The notes: generated from the letters alone by a model not told the origin. A stretch of 64,000 nucleotides of DNA from Tetracentron sinense (GCA_015143295.1 CM026563.1:7364531-7428530), one strand, 5' to 3'. Positions 9,785-21,909 are shown, counted from the stretch's first letter. Numbers and translations: made by a program.

Positions 9785-11317
9785 GTTTTAGATGCAAGGG
9801 AAGCTTTTGCTGATTTTGCTTTATTTGAGAATGTGGTGTTTATAAGACTTTGCTTTATGTATGGTCTTCCCTTTGTTGTTCATTGCTATTAGATATCAGT
9901 GCTTTGTATTTGGGTTATATGATATACACATACAACAGTTTAAGATTTTATGATCAATTAGCATGGATTTCGGGCTATGTAGTGGGACACTGATTTTGCA
10001 TAACGGGGTGGACTCATCTGCATCATATATTTCTATAAGGAAAAATGCATTGATGGAGCTGATGCCCATCCTCCTAAATGGAGGGAGTGCTCACCTTCAA
10101 TTGGTGGATCAACTCTTCACGTCTGATACTTTCTCCCCTAACTGATAATCTTGCTGTGACCAGAGGTCAACTTCAACTCTAGATCAAAATTCAAAACCTG
10201 CCAGCAAAGATTAAAAATACGATTTTGGGGGATGTATCAGTCTCAACCAAAACCTATACGTATCAGTTTTATTATTAGTTTCAGAGAATACTTGTAATTT
10301 TTCTTTAAAAAAAAAATTCAAATAAATTTTTTTTAAAATCAAATTAGTTATAGGAACTAAATTTACGAAATATAGAGTCGTGGGATGCGACTTAAAGATA
10401 AAGTTGCAAACACAATTACATTTACACAATGAATGAAAACACAAATAACTAATAAATGATATGGATCGTCTGTTTCGTATCAGTATAAATATGGGGCTAC
10501 CAAAACCATACGTATCGCTCGTTTCGTATCGGTTTTGGCAATTTTAATTTTCATCTAGTTAGCTTGAGTTGGGGCCATGCCCATGTAAAACGCTGATCAC
10601 ATTTAGGGTACAAGGGTCCTGGGGCTTGGATTAGCATAGTCCGGATCCAGCACCTGTCCACTTGTGATTGAGCTCGGTTTAACTGTCCTTTAACTCTGTG
10701 AAGAAGGTTTTACCTTTAGGTTTAATATTTAATTTATAAAAAAATCAAGGTTAGATTCTTTAACCCAAAGGGTTAGAGAATCTTAATTACACTTAAAGGG
10801 AGTTAACTGTGGGTGCGATGGTACTCGGAGTTCTATCGCGATTGAATGTGATCCCAACTCCGATTAGCCTCACCCCCATATGATGCATTTTTGACTTGTT
10901 TGTATTTCATAATAATTGATGGTTCATATGCTATGAACACTTGCAAGAAGTAATCAATACAATTCATGATCAAGAGAGACGTGGGAATAATCAATTGATG
11001 CATAATTTGGTCCAGATACAGTTTTATATGCTTATATTTTAGGTGGCACTGGTTTGGTGAGTGGTGACAATGGATATGATAGGAATGCAATGTCATGTGG
11101 ATAGCCATTGCCGAACATTAAGGTCCTGAAGAGTGGAGAACATAGAAAAGATGTGGTCCCAAATATTTTTTACATTGAGTCTACCATACATTGCAGAATT
11201 GAGCAAGATAATGAGAAAACATTTTTGTGAGGCGCATGTAGAAAAAGAAGAATTGTATCATGAACTTTATCAGATATTACATTATTCTAATCTATAATCA
11301 AAAGCCCAATTAGGCTA
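9785..11317. other. Mostly unassigned; includes one old foldback module
   Basis: No gene recognised. Around 10683-10860 opposed arms (TTTAACTCTG..., and TTAATTACACTTAAAGGGAG) plus ATCGCGATTG resemble a worn copy of the foldback family at 49868-50183. The frame at 9963-10145 has no family resemblance. Confidence 0.4.
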
Positions 11318-11325
11318 CTATATTG

Positions 11326-11781
11326 CAGTGTTACAAATCTCGTTCTCGTGTTTTTATCAGTCGAAGTTTTTCTTGGGAGTTTGTCAAATCTGAGTTTTTT
11401 CAGCTATTTCTCGGCTATAAATCTTGACAATGATTAAAAAATAATTTTAATTACAGACAATAGTAATAATATCACTTATTTATAAATTCATCGACAAAAC
11501 ATCCACCTTAAACCATAATATCGCGATAACTCAACTCTCTCTCAAAGCATATAAATTGATAGAAAAAAGAAGAAAATATCAGATATTTTGAAAGAGAAAA
11601 GAGAATAGTTTAAATAGGGATATTTTATAAATCTCTGGATATTTATGCGATAAAAAGATAAAATCATTTTTCTCAGGAATTTTTTAAAAAAACCGGGATA
11701 AAATTAGAGTTTTAAACTTAAGATATTTTCTCCATTTTTCTCCGGAGATATTGGATATTTCTCAGGAGATTCGTAACAATG
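11326..11781. mobile_element. Non-autonomous hAT-like element, 456 bp
   Basis: Left end CAGTGTTACAAATCTC and right end complement CATTGTTACGAATCTC form imperfect terminal inverted repeats. Flanks are CTATATTG (11318-11325) and CTAAATTG (11782-11789), an 8-bp duplication with one mismatch, as expected for hAT insertion. The inside is AT-rich with repeated GATATTT/ATATCT motifs and no coding frame. Confidence 0.7.
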
Positions 11782-12358
11782 CTAAATTGTAATTAACAAT
11801 CAAATTGATGAAAAAATAATAAATAAATGAAAGATGGTAATGACAATAAAAATGTTCAAAGTACTTTCATCTTTTCATCGTACTCCATTTTGAATGGGAT
11901 GATGGCTCTATACCCGCCTGTGGGACTAACCTGTTTCACCTCCAAAACTAACTATAACCTTATATGTTCCCTCACTCCCTCTTGAAAGCAATAAGAGTCT
12001 TTCTCATATTTTGCAGCAAAATTGAAACTTGTAACTCATTGTCTCTCCTTGAAAGAGAAACCTATATGCTGCTACGATCTACCGATCAAGCCCAAAAAAT
12101 AAAATAAAAAATCTTTACATAACCCCCATATTGTTAACTTCGAAGCAATGGGTTTTGTGTACCTTACAACATGAGCCATCTTCTCACTAAAAACCATAAC
12201 CCCTATCTCTGTGAATCTCCCCGTCTTAGATTTACTCTGGGGTGCTTAGCTTGCACCTGTGACTTACCACAAACACAACCAGGGAATGGATTTGCATAGA
12301 AATTCTCCTCGAGTTTTGGTGAATCTCCAGCCTGTCTAGGAGTGATGCCACAAGCCTA

Positions 12359-12367
12359 CTAGGGTTT
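12359..12367 (-). promoter_or_regulatory. Telo-box upstream of the eL33 pseudogene
   Basis: AAACCCTAG on the minus strand, 57 bases before the eL33 start codon. Telo-boxes are typical of plant ribosomal protein gene 5' regions, which supports descent from a complete gene with its promoter rather than from a processed transcript. Confidence 0.5.
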
Positions 12368-12423
12368 TGGTTTCTATTTGAAGGCGTATTTGGTATACCC
12401 TCTGGCAAGAGAGCTCTACAAAA

Positions 12424-13068
12424 ATGATGAAGGGGCGCCAAGGAGAGCGAGTCAGGTCTGAGATATTATCTTGTTCCTAATTAGTTCTTTGAACCCTAGT
12501 TTTCGTTCACTTCATTTTATGGAATCTCAAGATTTATGCTTATTTGTCCCGTTATTTGTTGTCTTTATTCAGATCATATGTGCGAGGAACGATTCTCGGA
12601 TTTAAGAGGTGATTGAGATCACTCATTCAAAAATATCGATTTATGTTTTTCATAGTTTCAGGCTCCAGAATTAGTTGTTTCGATTCATTTATGGTTTTTG
12701 TTTTGATAGGTTAGGTCGAAATCCAACCAGTATCCAAAAACTTCGTTGATCCAAATTGAATCCATGAACACGAAGGAGGAAGTTGCGTGGTACTGGAGTA
12801 AGCAAATGACTTACATTTATAAGGCGAAAGTCAATAAGGACGGATCTCACTACCGCTGCATATGGAGTAAGGTCACCAGGCCTCACAGTAATAGCAGAGT
12901 CGTTTGAGCTAAGTGTAAGTCCAACCTGCCCCCCAAATCCATGATAATAATGCAGATCATTTTTTACTCTGATTTCAATATTTTATTGGGGTTTTGGATA
13001 TTTGATCTTAATGTATTACCTTATAGGGATCTAAGGTTAGGGTTTTCATGTATCCAAGCAACACATGA
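12424..13068 (+). pseudogene. RPL35A: 60S ribosomal protein eL33 (RPL35a) pseudogene, introns retained
   Basis: Four exon pieces line up with plant eL33. Exon 1 12424-12455 gives MMKGRQGERV with GT donor; exon 2 12573-12608 gives SYVRGTILGFKR; exon 3 12715-12943 gives [55 protein letters not shown] and SNLPPKSM; exon 4 13027-13068 carries VRVFMYPSN after a TTATAG acceptor. Inactivating changes: CGA to TGA at 12905-12907, a lost donor after 12943 (AT for GT), and an indel in exon 4 just before VRVF. Second codon is ATG where the family has Val. Introns with good borders mean the copy arose by DNA duplication or is a decayed original gene. The protein is a component of the large ribosomal subunit. 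Confidence 0.88.
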
Positions 13069-13529
13069 GGTATTTATTACTATTCATTGGTACCCTTCTA
13101 CTTATTTGTTGATTTGTCGATTAGGGAGGTTTTGCTATATTGGTCTGTTGGGTTTGGTTAGTGTGCTGTGCATGAATTTGCAATGAGAAATGTTATTTCC
13201 CTATTTCATACATATATCTCGCCATGGATTTACAATTGGATAATCTATTTGTCAATTGCCTTTTCAGACTTATTAAATTTTGGAGCTCAAAAGTAATTCT
13301 CTTCAGTTGTTAAAGTAATATTCTGCTTCTGTATGTAACTATGTATAATGTATTTGACTCTTGCACTTAATGTTGATTTGCTGAGTAGATTGTTATGGTT
13401 AACTAGTGTACTGAGTTTTGTATATAGTGATTTTTTCAAGCTAATGTATATTGCTTTAGCATTTTAGTTATACTATAGTATCTGTTCAATACACACTGCA
13501 TTTAGTTATTAATCTAGACTTTCTGACCA
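13069..13529. other. Unassigned AT-rich sequence
   Basis: Between the eL33 stop and the LINE. It probably begins with the 3' UTR of the eL33 pseudogene. Nothing else recognised. Confidence 0.4.
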
Positions 13530-14831
13530 ATGGGGCACGCATGTAGGATCATCTGGAACATATTATTTTTTGAGCTTGTGATCCAAACTGGATTGAGGTG
13601 GAAATTCAATTTGTCCCTCAGGGTCCCCTGTGTAGGGTGTCCTTTATTTACGGACCCATAGAATATCGGAGGCGATACCACCTTTGGAATCAGCTTGCTC
13701 ACGAAGGAGAAAGGATCCGTGTCCCCTGGCTGATGATAGGGGATTTCAATGACGTTTTAACAAATGATGAAAAGGAGGGAGGAAAAGTTAGGGAACAATA
13801 CAAAATGCAAGGTTTTCAGCAAATGGTCTCCCAAGTGAGACTCTGGCTCACTGCCGGTTGCCGAGAATCTCAAGGCCCGTAGGATTCCGATTGATGATAC
13901 TTGTTGCCTATGTGGTGCGGGCCCGGAATCTACCACCCACTTGTTCTTTCATTGCTCATTCGCGAGATGCATTTGGTTTGGGCTCTCGCTATCTGGACTT
14001 CTTCCTCAGTGCGGGGTGAGCTCTCAGGTCACATGGTGGAAAGAGTGGTCGGTTCAAAAGAATTTCTCCTCCGAGGGGTATGGGATATCTATCCTTATTG
14101 CATCTATGCTGTAGGCCATTTGGAAAGCCCGAAATGCGAAGATTTTTGAGGCCCTCTCTCCTTGCCCTCAAAAAACAATGGATACGGCGATAAATTTTGC
14201 TAGAGAGAGATCATATGTTAAGAATCCTACTCAGGTGGTCGTTGATCCTAGACCACCTCCTCGCTCCCCGGACTGGCAGCCTCCACGGATGAACTGGTTA
14301 AAAATTAATGTGGATGGGGCTTGGCAGCCCAAATTCATCCCTGGTTGGAGCAGGGATTATAATTAGAGACCATAAGGGTCTCACGATCTTCGGACACTCT
14401 TTTCCGATAAATGCTTCTAGCGCCCGTATCGCGGAAGCAAAAGCTCTGTTCATTGGCTTAACTATTGCAGAAAGCCAAGGTTAGAGCAGGTTTGTGTTAG
14501 AGAGGGATGCCTCACAGCTCATGGACGTTATCAACAAAAAAGCAAAGGAAACCCATTGGGACGTGGCCACAATCTTGAAGGATGTTACAGCTCTTTGGCA
14601 TCGCTTCCCAAATGCTATGGCCCGATCGATCCTAAGAACAGCAAATGGTGAAGCTCATCAGCTTGCCAAGAGAGCTTTATACTGGCGGAAAAATGGTATT
14701 GCCAGTCCGTGCGCCCGGTTGGGTGTCTCTTACCCTTTTGATCCAGGGACGGAGTGATCTCCTTCAATCTTTATGTCTTTGTATTCGGCTAGTTTCTTCC
14801 TTAATATATTACCTTTTACCAAAAAAAAAAT
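13530..14831 (+). mobile_element. LINE with internal deletion: endonuclease joined to zf-RVT and RNase H
   Basis: 13598-13880 encodes the end of an AP-type endonuclease (FIYGPIEYRRRYHLWNQLAH, WLMIGDFNDVL). Straight after it, about 13870, the frame changes to the zf-RVT region (RRIPIDDTCCLCGAGPESTT, LFFHCSFARCIWFG), then an RNase H-like start (MNWLKINVDGAWQPKF, 14288-14340) and its end (ANGEAHQLAKRAL). The entire reverse transcriptase is missing. An A-run at 14820-14830 marks the 3' end. Stops and frame shifts occur throughout. The 5' boundary is approximate. Confidence 0.8.
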
Positions 14832-15178
14832 AAATCATAACTATGTGATCAGCTAATTCCTTTATATACAATAGCAAATTAATGGGTTAGTAAAGGTCAA
14901 TGAAATTCCTATTGCTTATAAATAAAAAAAAAAGAACAAAAAATTATAAATATAACTCTCTCTCTCTCTCTCTCTATCCTTTGATCATCTCACCAAAACC
15001 CCTTTTTTGAATTTGTATGATTTCTTCAAATTCAGAAATGGATCTACCATCTCTGCTTCTCTCAATCTCAATTTCCTCTGAGTTCCGACTCAAATTGGTT
15101 TATTAATTGCTTGATTTGTGATTTGGATTGCTTGGATTTGATTTTGATTCTGTAAACTACGAAGAGATTGAGAGAAAG
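14832..15178 (+). other. Leader region of the KEG fragment
   Basis: A CT microsatellite at 14955-14976 is followed by a pyrimidine-rich stretch typical of a plant 5' UTR up to the KEG-type ATG. Probably the original leader and promoter-proximal sequence. Confidence 0.4.
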
Positions 15179-15852
15179 ATGAAGGTTCCTTGTTGCTCAA
15201 TCTGCCAGATGAGATGCAACGAAGAAGAGAGAATTCCTCTGTTGCTTCAATGCGGCCATGACTTCTGCAAAGAGTGCCTCTCCCATATGTTCTCTACATC
15301 GCCCGATACAACTCTCTCTTGCCCTAGATGCCGCCATCTGTCCATGATCGGAAACTCTGTTCACACTCTCCGCAAGAACTTCGCCGTTCTTGCCCTAATC
15401 AACTCTTCTTCCTCATCCACCGCCTTTGATTGCGACTTCACTGACGTCGACAGTGATGACGCCGACCTCGATGACGACAAGGACGAGTTCAGCCGTTGCA
15501 GGCGTAGTCGCAATTCTTACACTTCCAGCTCCGGATGCAACGCTGGGGTGGAGATGTGGTTGGGTGTGCTCTCCGGGGGTTTATCTTCTTCTTCTTTGCC
15601 GGCGTCCGGGAGGTGCCGGCACCGGGCTGCGGTGAAGAAGTTGAGAGTTGGGGAATATATGGATATGGTTTGGGTGCAAAGTCAGCTTGAGAAATTGAGG
15701 CGGATGTTGATGTGGTGCAAGAATGTGTGTACGTTTCATGGGGCTACGAGAATGGACGGTCGCCTTTGCCTTATTATGGACAGGTATTCTGGGTCTGTTC
15801 AGTCCCAGATGCAGCAAAACGAGGGGCGTCTTACTTTGGAGCAAATCCTCAG
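15179..15852 (+). pseudogene. KEG: KEG-type E3 ubiquitin ligase, first exon only
   Basis: From ATG 15179 (MKVPCC; an upstream in-frame ATG at 15128 is less likely) the exon encodes a complete C3HC4 RING (CCSICQ, CGHDFCKEC, CPRCRH), the acidic linker, and the start of a kinase-like domain (AGVEMW, MWCKNVCTFHG, LTLEQILR). This is KEEP ON GOING, a RING-kinase-ankyrin-HERC2 ligase of about 1,600 residues acting at the trans-Golgi/early endosome in ABA signalling. The kinase glycine-loop segment normally between the Ser-rich stretch and AGVEMW is missing in frame (about 25-30 residues). The exon ends at a possible AG/GT donor (15852/15853), but no later exon was found on this strand. Either a 5' gene fragment or, less likely, the start of a gene with a very long first intron. 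Confidence 0.75.
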
Positions 15853-16415
15853 GTTTGGTATCTATTATCTGTATGCCTTTTTTAGTTTGCTCAATTGGTA
15901 CTTCAAATTCAACACATGTTCTATAACTGAATCATGCTGAAATCTTGGTGCAAAATCCAAAGGTTATCTATTAAACAGGCTTCTTTATGAGATAAACCAC
16001 CGATTGAGTATGGATATGCAAGTTTCATTTGTTTGACATTTTGCAGATAATCATCGAGGACCTGTAAAAGACAATAAATAATACGAATAAACAATAAAAG
16101 TTGATATAGCATAGCCAAAGGTAATGACATAAAGCCGCAGGATAATGATGCTGATATTGAAGACAAGATAAGTTAGAGATAATTCATCGTAGCAAATAGG
16201 TAATGGCTTATTTCCAGCCGCGAAATGATGATGAATATCACAAATATCAAGTGAAAATTAGTTGTTTGGTTTGAAAAATATGATTAATTATTCTGAGTTG
16301 TTGGGAGTTAAACAATATGTTTTTAAAAGATTAATTTCTTGTTCTTTTGAAGCAGTCATAAATTCAAAAACAATTTCTTTGCCTAAGATAGTTGATTGGA
16401 TATCGGGCATTTTTG
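15853..16415. other. Unassigned AT-rich sequence
   Basis: No exon of KEG, no recognised repeat until the duplicated block starting about 16415. Confidence 0.4.
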
Positions 16416-16609
16416 GAATTTGGGAATTTACATTTTTTAAGGGGAGCACTCTCATTAATAGAGTTATAGATAGATAGAAGTCAAAGGGCATTTTTGAAAT
16501 TGACACAAATATCAATCAACGTTTTGAACAGAGGAATTCTCTTTATATTTGTAGAGATATACGCCCTCCTTAAAAATGTATTGATTTTTTTCAAATTCAC
16601 CTTCGAGTC

Positions 16610-17130
16610 TGGTTATGCCATTGAGGTCGCAATGTGTCCCTTTTAACACTCTTTAATTGTGGTTAAGATTCACGCACCCCTAGGATTCACCCACCTATCT
16701 TTGTTTTTAAGAAAAAATATCAATTTTTTTAAGCGTTGGTTAAAATTCATTAACCCCTAGGGTGTTAAAATTTGTTTTCATATTTTTTTCTTAAAAACCA
16801 AGGATAGGTGGGTGAACTCTAGTAGTAGGTGAATCTTAACTACAGTTAAGGGGGTTGAAAGATACAATGTCAACCTCAAGGGTGTAACGGGACTCCAACT
16901 ACGATTAAGATTCACCCACCCCTAGTGTTCACCTACTTATCATTGGTTTTTAGAAAAAAAATATTAATTTTTTAAATCCTAATTAAAATTCACTAACTAT
17001 TAGGGTTATTTTTTTCCATATTTTTTTTCTAAAAACTAAGGATAAGTGGGTGAACTCTGGGGGTAGGTGAATCTAACCACAGTTAAGGAGTGTTAAAAGG
17101 GACACATGGCGACTTCAGTGGTGTAACCGG
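16610..17130. repeat. Paired long inverted-repeat modules
   Basis: Forward arms (TTAATTGTGGTTAAGATTCA, 16650) face reverse arms (TGAATCTTAACTACAGTTAA, 16830) twice in a row. Outer sequence GAGTCTGGTTATGCC (16605) opposes GGTGTAACCGGACTC (17120). Each half folds on itself and the whole folds again. Same arrangement at 36490-37010. Confidence 0.8.
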
Positions 17131-18135
17131 ACTCCTCGCTCTTTTAGCAAAATGCTCCAAAAGAAGAATGTTAACCCCAAGGCCCCGCTCGCCTCCTTTC
17201 TTTGCTTTACCTAACAATCTCGACAAAAAATTATCACCAATCTAGGGTTCATGTCATAGGATTTGGTAGTTTGTTTTTCTAGGCGTTGAACCCTCTTCCT
17301 TTACTCGGTCTTAGGACTGACCCCCCCCCTCAAAAAAAAAAGAAAAAAAAAAAAAGTCTAAATTTATCTCACAATTTCTTTCATATGCAACATGTAGTTT
17401 TAAAGTGACATTCTGACTTGTAAGTACAACATAATGATCGATTACCGTTTATGGTTTTCCTTCAAATAGTAAATTTTAGAAATCTTTGTAATATTATTTT
17501 ATTGCCATGCCATAATAGAATGGTTAGCAGCACCAAACCATGGCATCTAGTTAGTAGATATGTTATATATATTCTTTAATTCTGGAATTCTTTAGTTCTT
17601 TAATTTATAAATTTTGTATATGGATTTTGATTAAGAGTTGTTATATGAGATGGCTGTGGTGGCTTCCAATGGGTTGGAGGGTCCAGATTAGTGGGCAAGT
17701 GTCTAATTAAGTTAAAGCAGTATAATAATATCGCAATGAGAACTACGCAAGAGAGTTGTAGCTTTAATTACTTGTGCAGTAAGTGAGAGAAATTAGGGTT
17801 GGGTTAGTGTCCGACACTCTGATCATTGACACAGAAGCTTAGCATAGCATAGCATATGCAAACAAAAACGTATAAATGCGCCTTCTATAGAAACTATGCT
17901 GTAAAAAACTTTGTTGCTGATCCGTTCTTTAGAGCATATCCTAGCTTTTAAAGTATACAAGTTAGCCCTAGTATTGACAACTAGAATAACAGTCTATAGA
18001 TGGTAACCACATTTACTTTATAATCTTCCTCTCCTCTTCATGCAAGCGGGTTTCACTCCTATGCGTGCAGAGAATTCAACAAAACCTTCTAAGCTCTCAA
18101 ATTCAAACACTCTCTATTTCTCTCTGACCCTAACA

Positions 18136-18539
18136 ATGGAAAAATACAAATGTATGAGCACCGAGCTCAAAGAGTTCTATGAAGTGTTCGAAGGTTTAGA
18201 ACCACTCTACTCAGATATACCATGGGATCCTGTGTTGGAGGCAATGGCTACTTCTAAGAAGGCAAAAATCAATCATCTGTGCTCAATGAAGCCAAAGATA
18301 ATACTACTGAAAGCGGAATGTTTGTAGTTGGCGCCTTGGATTGGGATACTGAGGATTTAAAAGAACTCTTCTTAGATGTTACTGAAAGTGGTGTTCTTGC
18401 AGCTGCCCCCTCATATGTCGGTGATGGCCCAAAAAGGCGAAGCCGGAAAGAGGAAGAGAGGCCTACCTAGTTACCACCTAATTGGGAGATAGTGAATAAA
18501 ATTAGAAAATCTGGTCGCAGCGCTGGGAGTGTAGATAAG
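18136..18539 (+). pseudogene. MBD protein exon 1, copy A (disabled)
   Basis: Aligned with the intact copy at 37949-38350, this exon begins MEKYKCMSTELKEFYEVFEG and should end in an MBD half, LPPNWEIV..KIRKSGRSAG. It carries a two-base insertion in the A run near 18266 (404 instead of 402 bases) and TGG to TAG at 18468-18470, just before LPPNW. Exon end AAG/GTGATT (18539/18540) is kept. No exon 2 or 3 was found downstream. A LINE was inserted later at 19424. Confidence 0.8.
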
Positions 18540-18639
18540 GTGATTTGAAGTTCTTTAGCTTGTAACAAATTGTTATCTAATGTTTAGAAATATATATTTG
18601 GTTATTGTTTTATGTTTTAGATTGACTAATCAACAATTT

Positions 18640-18738
18640 ATTACAGGTTTTTTGTACCTTATTAGATTTGTAATTTTCAAGATAGATTTAAAGGTCTTTG
18701 TAGATTCTCCAAATTTATGTGAAATAGTGAAAGAAACT
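18640..18738 (+). repeat. Single copy of the approx. 105 bp intronic repeat
   Basis: Starts after an acceptor-like TTACAG with GTTTTTTGTACC and contains TTTGTAGATTC. Block B has three copies of this unit (about 38598, 38706, 38812) and block C two (about 40021, 40130). Copy number differs between otherwise collinear blocks. Confidence 0.7.
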
Positions 18739-19423
18739 CCAGCGTTGATATTAACAATTTAAACCTAGAATTTGTAGATTATATCCTAGACTGGTTTAAA
18801 CCAGGTAACACAAATACACAATCATGTGTATAGAACAACAAAAAAACGATATGTTCTCGGGTTTGGTTTGATCAAACTCTAATTATTTTACAAAGGTAGA
18901 TATATACAATTAAGAGTGTTTCCAAAAGAGTGTTGCATAACTATTTCTAATTTATCTTATTATTACGCCTTTTATGTTTCTCTATTTAGGTGAAATTTTA
19001 TTTTATATTGATAAACTGGTAAGGGTCCTGCCAAAACCCGCCTTTTCTTTTTTGGAATGAACAAATCCTATATGAACATTTGAACTACCACTAATCTTGA
19101 ATTCAGAAATGTTAAGATTATGCTTGTTTAACTTTGAGTAGGATTTAGATAAAAATCATCTGTTAGTTGATTCATCAATCTCTAAATTTGAAGCTAAGCA
19201 CTTTCTCTTTAGCCCAAATTTTCCATATATCTAATATTTCATAAATAAACTACACAAGATCTAACATATATATCACATTTGGCAAGAAATGTCCAAATTC
19301 CATTAGCTCTTAATATATTCATTAGGCAAAAAAAATTGTCAAGTTGAAAAATTAGTACAATAATTCAAATAAGTTGATTAGCTTCGATCGAATAGTTCAT
19401 GATGAAGACTACGTCTCCAAAAA

Positions 19424-21610
19424 CTCCTAGTTAAAGAGGGTGTTGGGTAACATCATATCCCCTCAACAAGGCGCGTTTGTGGGGGGTCGGCAGATCTTGG
19501 ACGGCATATTGATAGCTAATGAAAGCTTAGATGAGAGGATTAGATCTAAGGTTCCTGGTATATTATGTAAAGTGGATATGGAGAAAGCCTACGACCATGT
19601 TAACTGGGAGTTTTTGGAGTACGTTATGAAGAGGATGGGCTTTGGGTTGAGGTGGTGTCAATGGATGCAATCGTGTATATCCTTCGTTTTTTTCTCCATT
19701 CTCATTAATGATAGTCCAACTGGTTATTTCAAGAGCGCGAGGGGATTAAGACAGGGAGATCCTCTCTCCCCGTTCCTTTTCATTTTAGTCTCGGAATCTT
19801 TGAGTAGGATCTTGTCTAGAGCTAACGGGTATGCTTTCGAAGGCTTTTGCATTGGTAAGGATCACTTGTAGATATCCTACCTCTAGTTTGCAGATGATAC
19901 GCTGATTTTTTCTAGAGATTCATGCCATGATCTTATTTCTATTCGGAGGCTTTTACGTTGCTGCGAAACTGTATCTGGTCTGCGAGTCAATTTGTCTAAA
20001 TCTGAAATTATTGGGGTCGGGGAGGTTGTGAGTGTGGTCAATTTAGCTGCCTATCTTGGTTGTAAAGTGGGTTCCCTGCCATCCGTGTATCTAGGTATGC
20101 TGCTTGGGGCTAGTTTCAAGTCCAGGGCCATATGGACCCCGATTTTGGAACGGTTTGCAAAGCGTCTATCAGGTTGGCAATTGTCTTTCCTATCAAAAGG
20201 GGAGAAGTTAACCCTCATCCAGAGTACCCTTAGCAGTATTCCCACTTTATATCCGCTCTTATCATTCCTGGAGCGGTAGCAGCATCCCTAGAGAGAATGC
20301 AGCGAAACCTTTTGTGGCAAGAGAAGGGGGGTCGTCATAAATACCATCTAGTGAATTGGAAAGGGATTTTCCGATCCAAGGAAGAGGGTGGTCTAAATTT
20401 TAGACCACTAATTACGGCAAATAAGGCTCTTTTGGGGAAATGGATTTGGCGGTTTGGGGAGGAGAGGAATAGTTTTTGGAGGGCGGTAATAGTGGCTAAG
20501 TATGGCGATGAATCTTGTTGTGTCCCGAAGGAGGTTAAGGGGGTTCATGGCGTCGGGGTGTGGAAGGGGATCATGTCTGTGGCCCAGTCACTAGTGCCAT
20601 TTTGTGCATTCAGGGTGGGGGATGGGTCAGATGTTCGGTTCTGGAGGGATGTATGGTGCGGGACAACTACTCTTGAGGCGGATTTTAGCACTCTCTTTCG
20701 TTTAGCCATTGATAGGATGCTACCGTTGGTAGCTACATCGATAGGGGGGCAGGAGGGGTTGTTTGGGGTCCTTGATTGAGGAGGGATTTGTATGATTGGG
20801 AAATCGGTGAGTTGGGCTGTCTTTTTGAGCAGTTAGGGTCCAACCCCCTGGCTTCTCAGGGCCAGGATTGTAGAATTTGGGCTAATGGCAACCAGGGTCG
20901 ATTCTCCATGAGATCTCTAGCTTAATCCTTTGGGTTAGTCCCACTCGTCTCTTTTCCTCATAGAATTGTGTGGAATCCTAGCATTCCGACGAAAGTATTA
21001 TTTTTTCTTTGGACGGCTATTTTGAATAAAATTCTCACCTGTGATCACTTGAAACATAGAGGTTGGAGGATGGCTAATAGATGCTTTATGTGCCTCCGAG
21101 AGGAAGAGTCGATAGATCACCTCCTCTTGCATTGTTCTTTTGCGTGTGAGATTTGGGGTTTCTTTCTATCCCGTGTGGGAATTGATTGGGTCTTTCCCTC
21201 TTCCCTGCATAGCTTCTTATCTTGCTGGCACTTGAATTGGAGGGATGGCTCGAGGAAGGTTATTTGGTCAGTTTTGCCCGGCGCCATCATGTGGTCTATC
21301 TGGAAGGAGAGGAATAGGAGAGTTTTCGAGGACTCTCTATATGTTCCTTTTCGTATTTGTTCCAGAGTTCGGGTGATGATTTTGGATCGGTGTTCAGCAT
21401 TTTTCGGGGGTGGTGAGTTGGGTTTGTTGTTATCCTGAGGGTTTGGTATGCCTAAGGGCGTGGGCCATCTCCATAGGGTTGATTGGCAGTTGTATTTTCT
21501 TTTTGCATCTTTTTGGTGGGTTCACGTTCTTGTGAACTCTCCCCATATCATGTTTGTGTTCTTTTTTCCTGCTTCTAATATATTAGCTTGATTATCGATT
21601 AAAAAAAAAC
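19424..21610 (+). mobile_element. 5'-truncated L1-type LINE inserted in block A
   Basis: Begins inside the RT domain: QQGAFVGGRQILDGILIANE, then KVDMEKAYDHVNW (motif A), GLRQGDPLSPFLFILVSE (motif B), and after a stop at 19869 FADDTLIFSR (motif C, catalytic FADD). It continues with SVYLGMLLGASFKSRAIWTP, a second stop at 20277, and zf-RVT (RCFMCLREEESIDHLLLHC, 21083-21140; WSIWKERNRRVF). Ends in an A-run at 21601-21609. Endonuclease and ORF1 are missing. At least four stops or frame shifts. Because block C shows the uninterrupted sequence (about 40925-40975), the insertion is younger than the duplication, though some target sequence was lost. Confidence 0.9.
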
Positions 21611-21909
21611 AAAAGGAGAATGTATTAGATGAGCCAAAGCAAGTCGTTGACAATATTCTTATTAAAGAGCCATAAGAAGAAGATGGTTTTCAACCAGTGA
21701 TTTCAAAGAGAAATAAGAAGAATAAGAAAACAGTTGACACAACATCTACAATTGATTTTTTTCAAGGAAAGACAAAGATGGAGGTTAGGAAACCTATTCG
21801 ATTTAAGGAGTAAGTTTTTAAAAAATCATGGTTCAGAATATTAACCAGAGCGATGAGCCAATTAACACTCTTTTGGAATAATAACCTTTTTTTAAAAAAA
21901 TGTCCATAC

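Larger units (their letters stand above)
16415..21830 (+). repeat. Duplicated block A (partners 36240-39190 and 39195-41165)
   Basis: Collinear with block B from AAGGGGAGCACTCTCATTAA (about 16440) through foldback modules, the MBD exon and its intron, and with block C through to the region reading AGAAGATGGTTTTCAACCAG (21678; 41032 in C). It is interrupted by a LINE at 19424-21610. Similarity is high over long stretches with small indels. The extent is estimated by eye. Confidence 0.8.

Noticed and set aside
21620-21810. Lys-rich C-terminal exon of the MBD gene (EEDGFQPVISKR..)
   Set aside because: Present in blocks A and C but interrupted by stops, and the exons at 46112-46423 give a better, phase-matched end.
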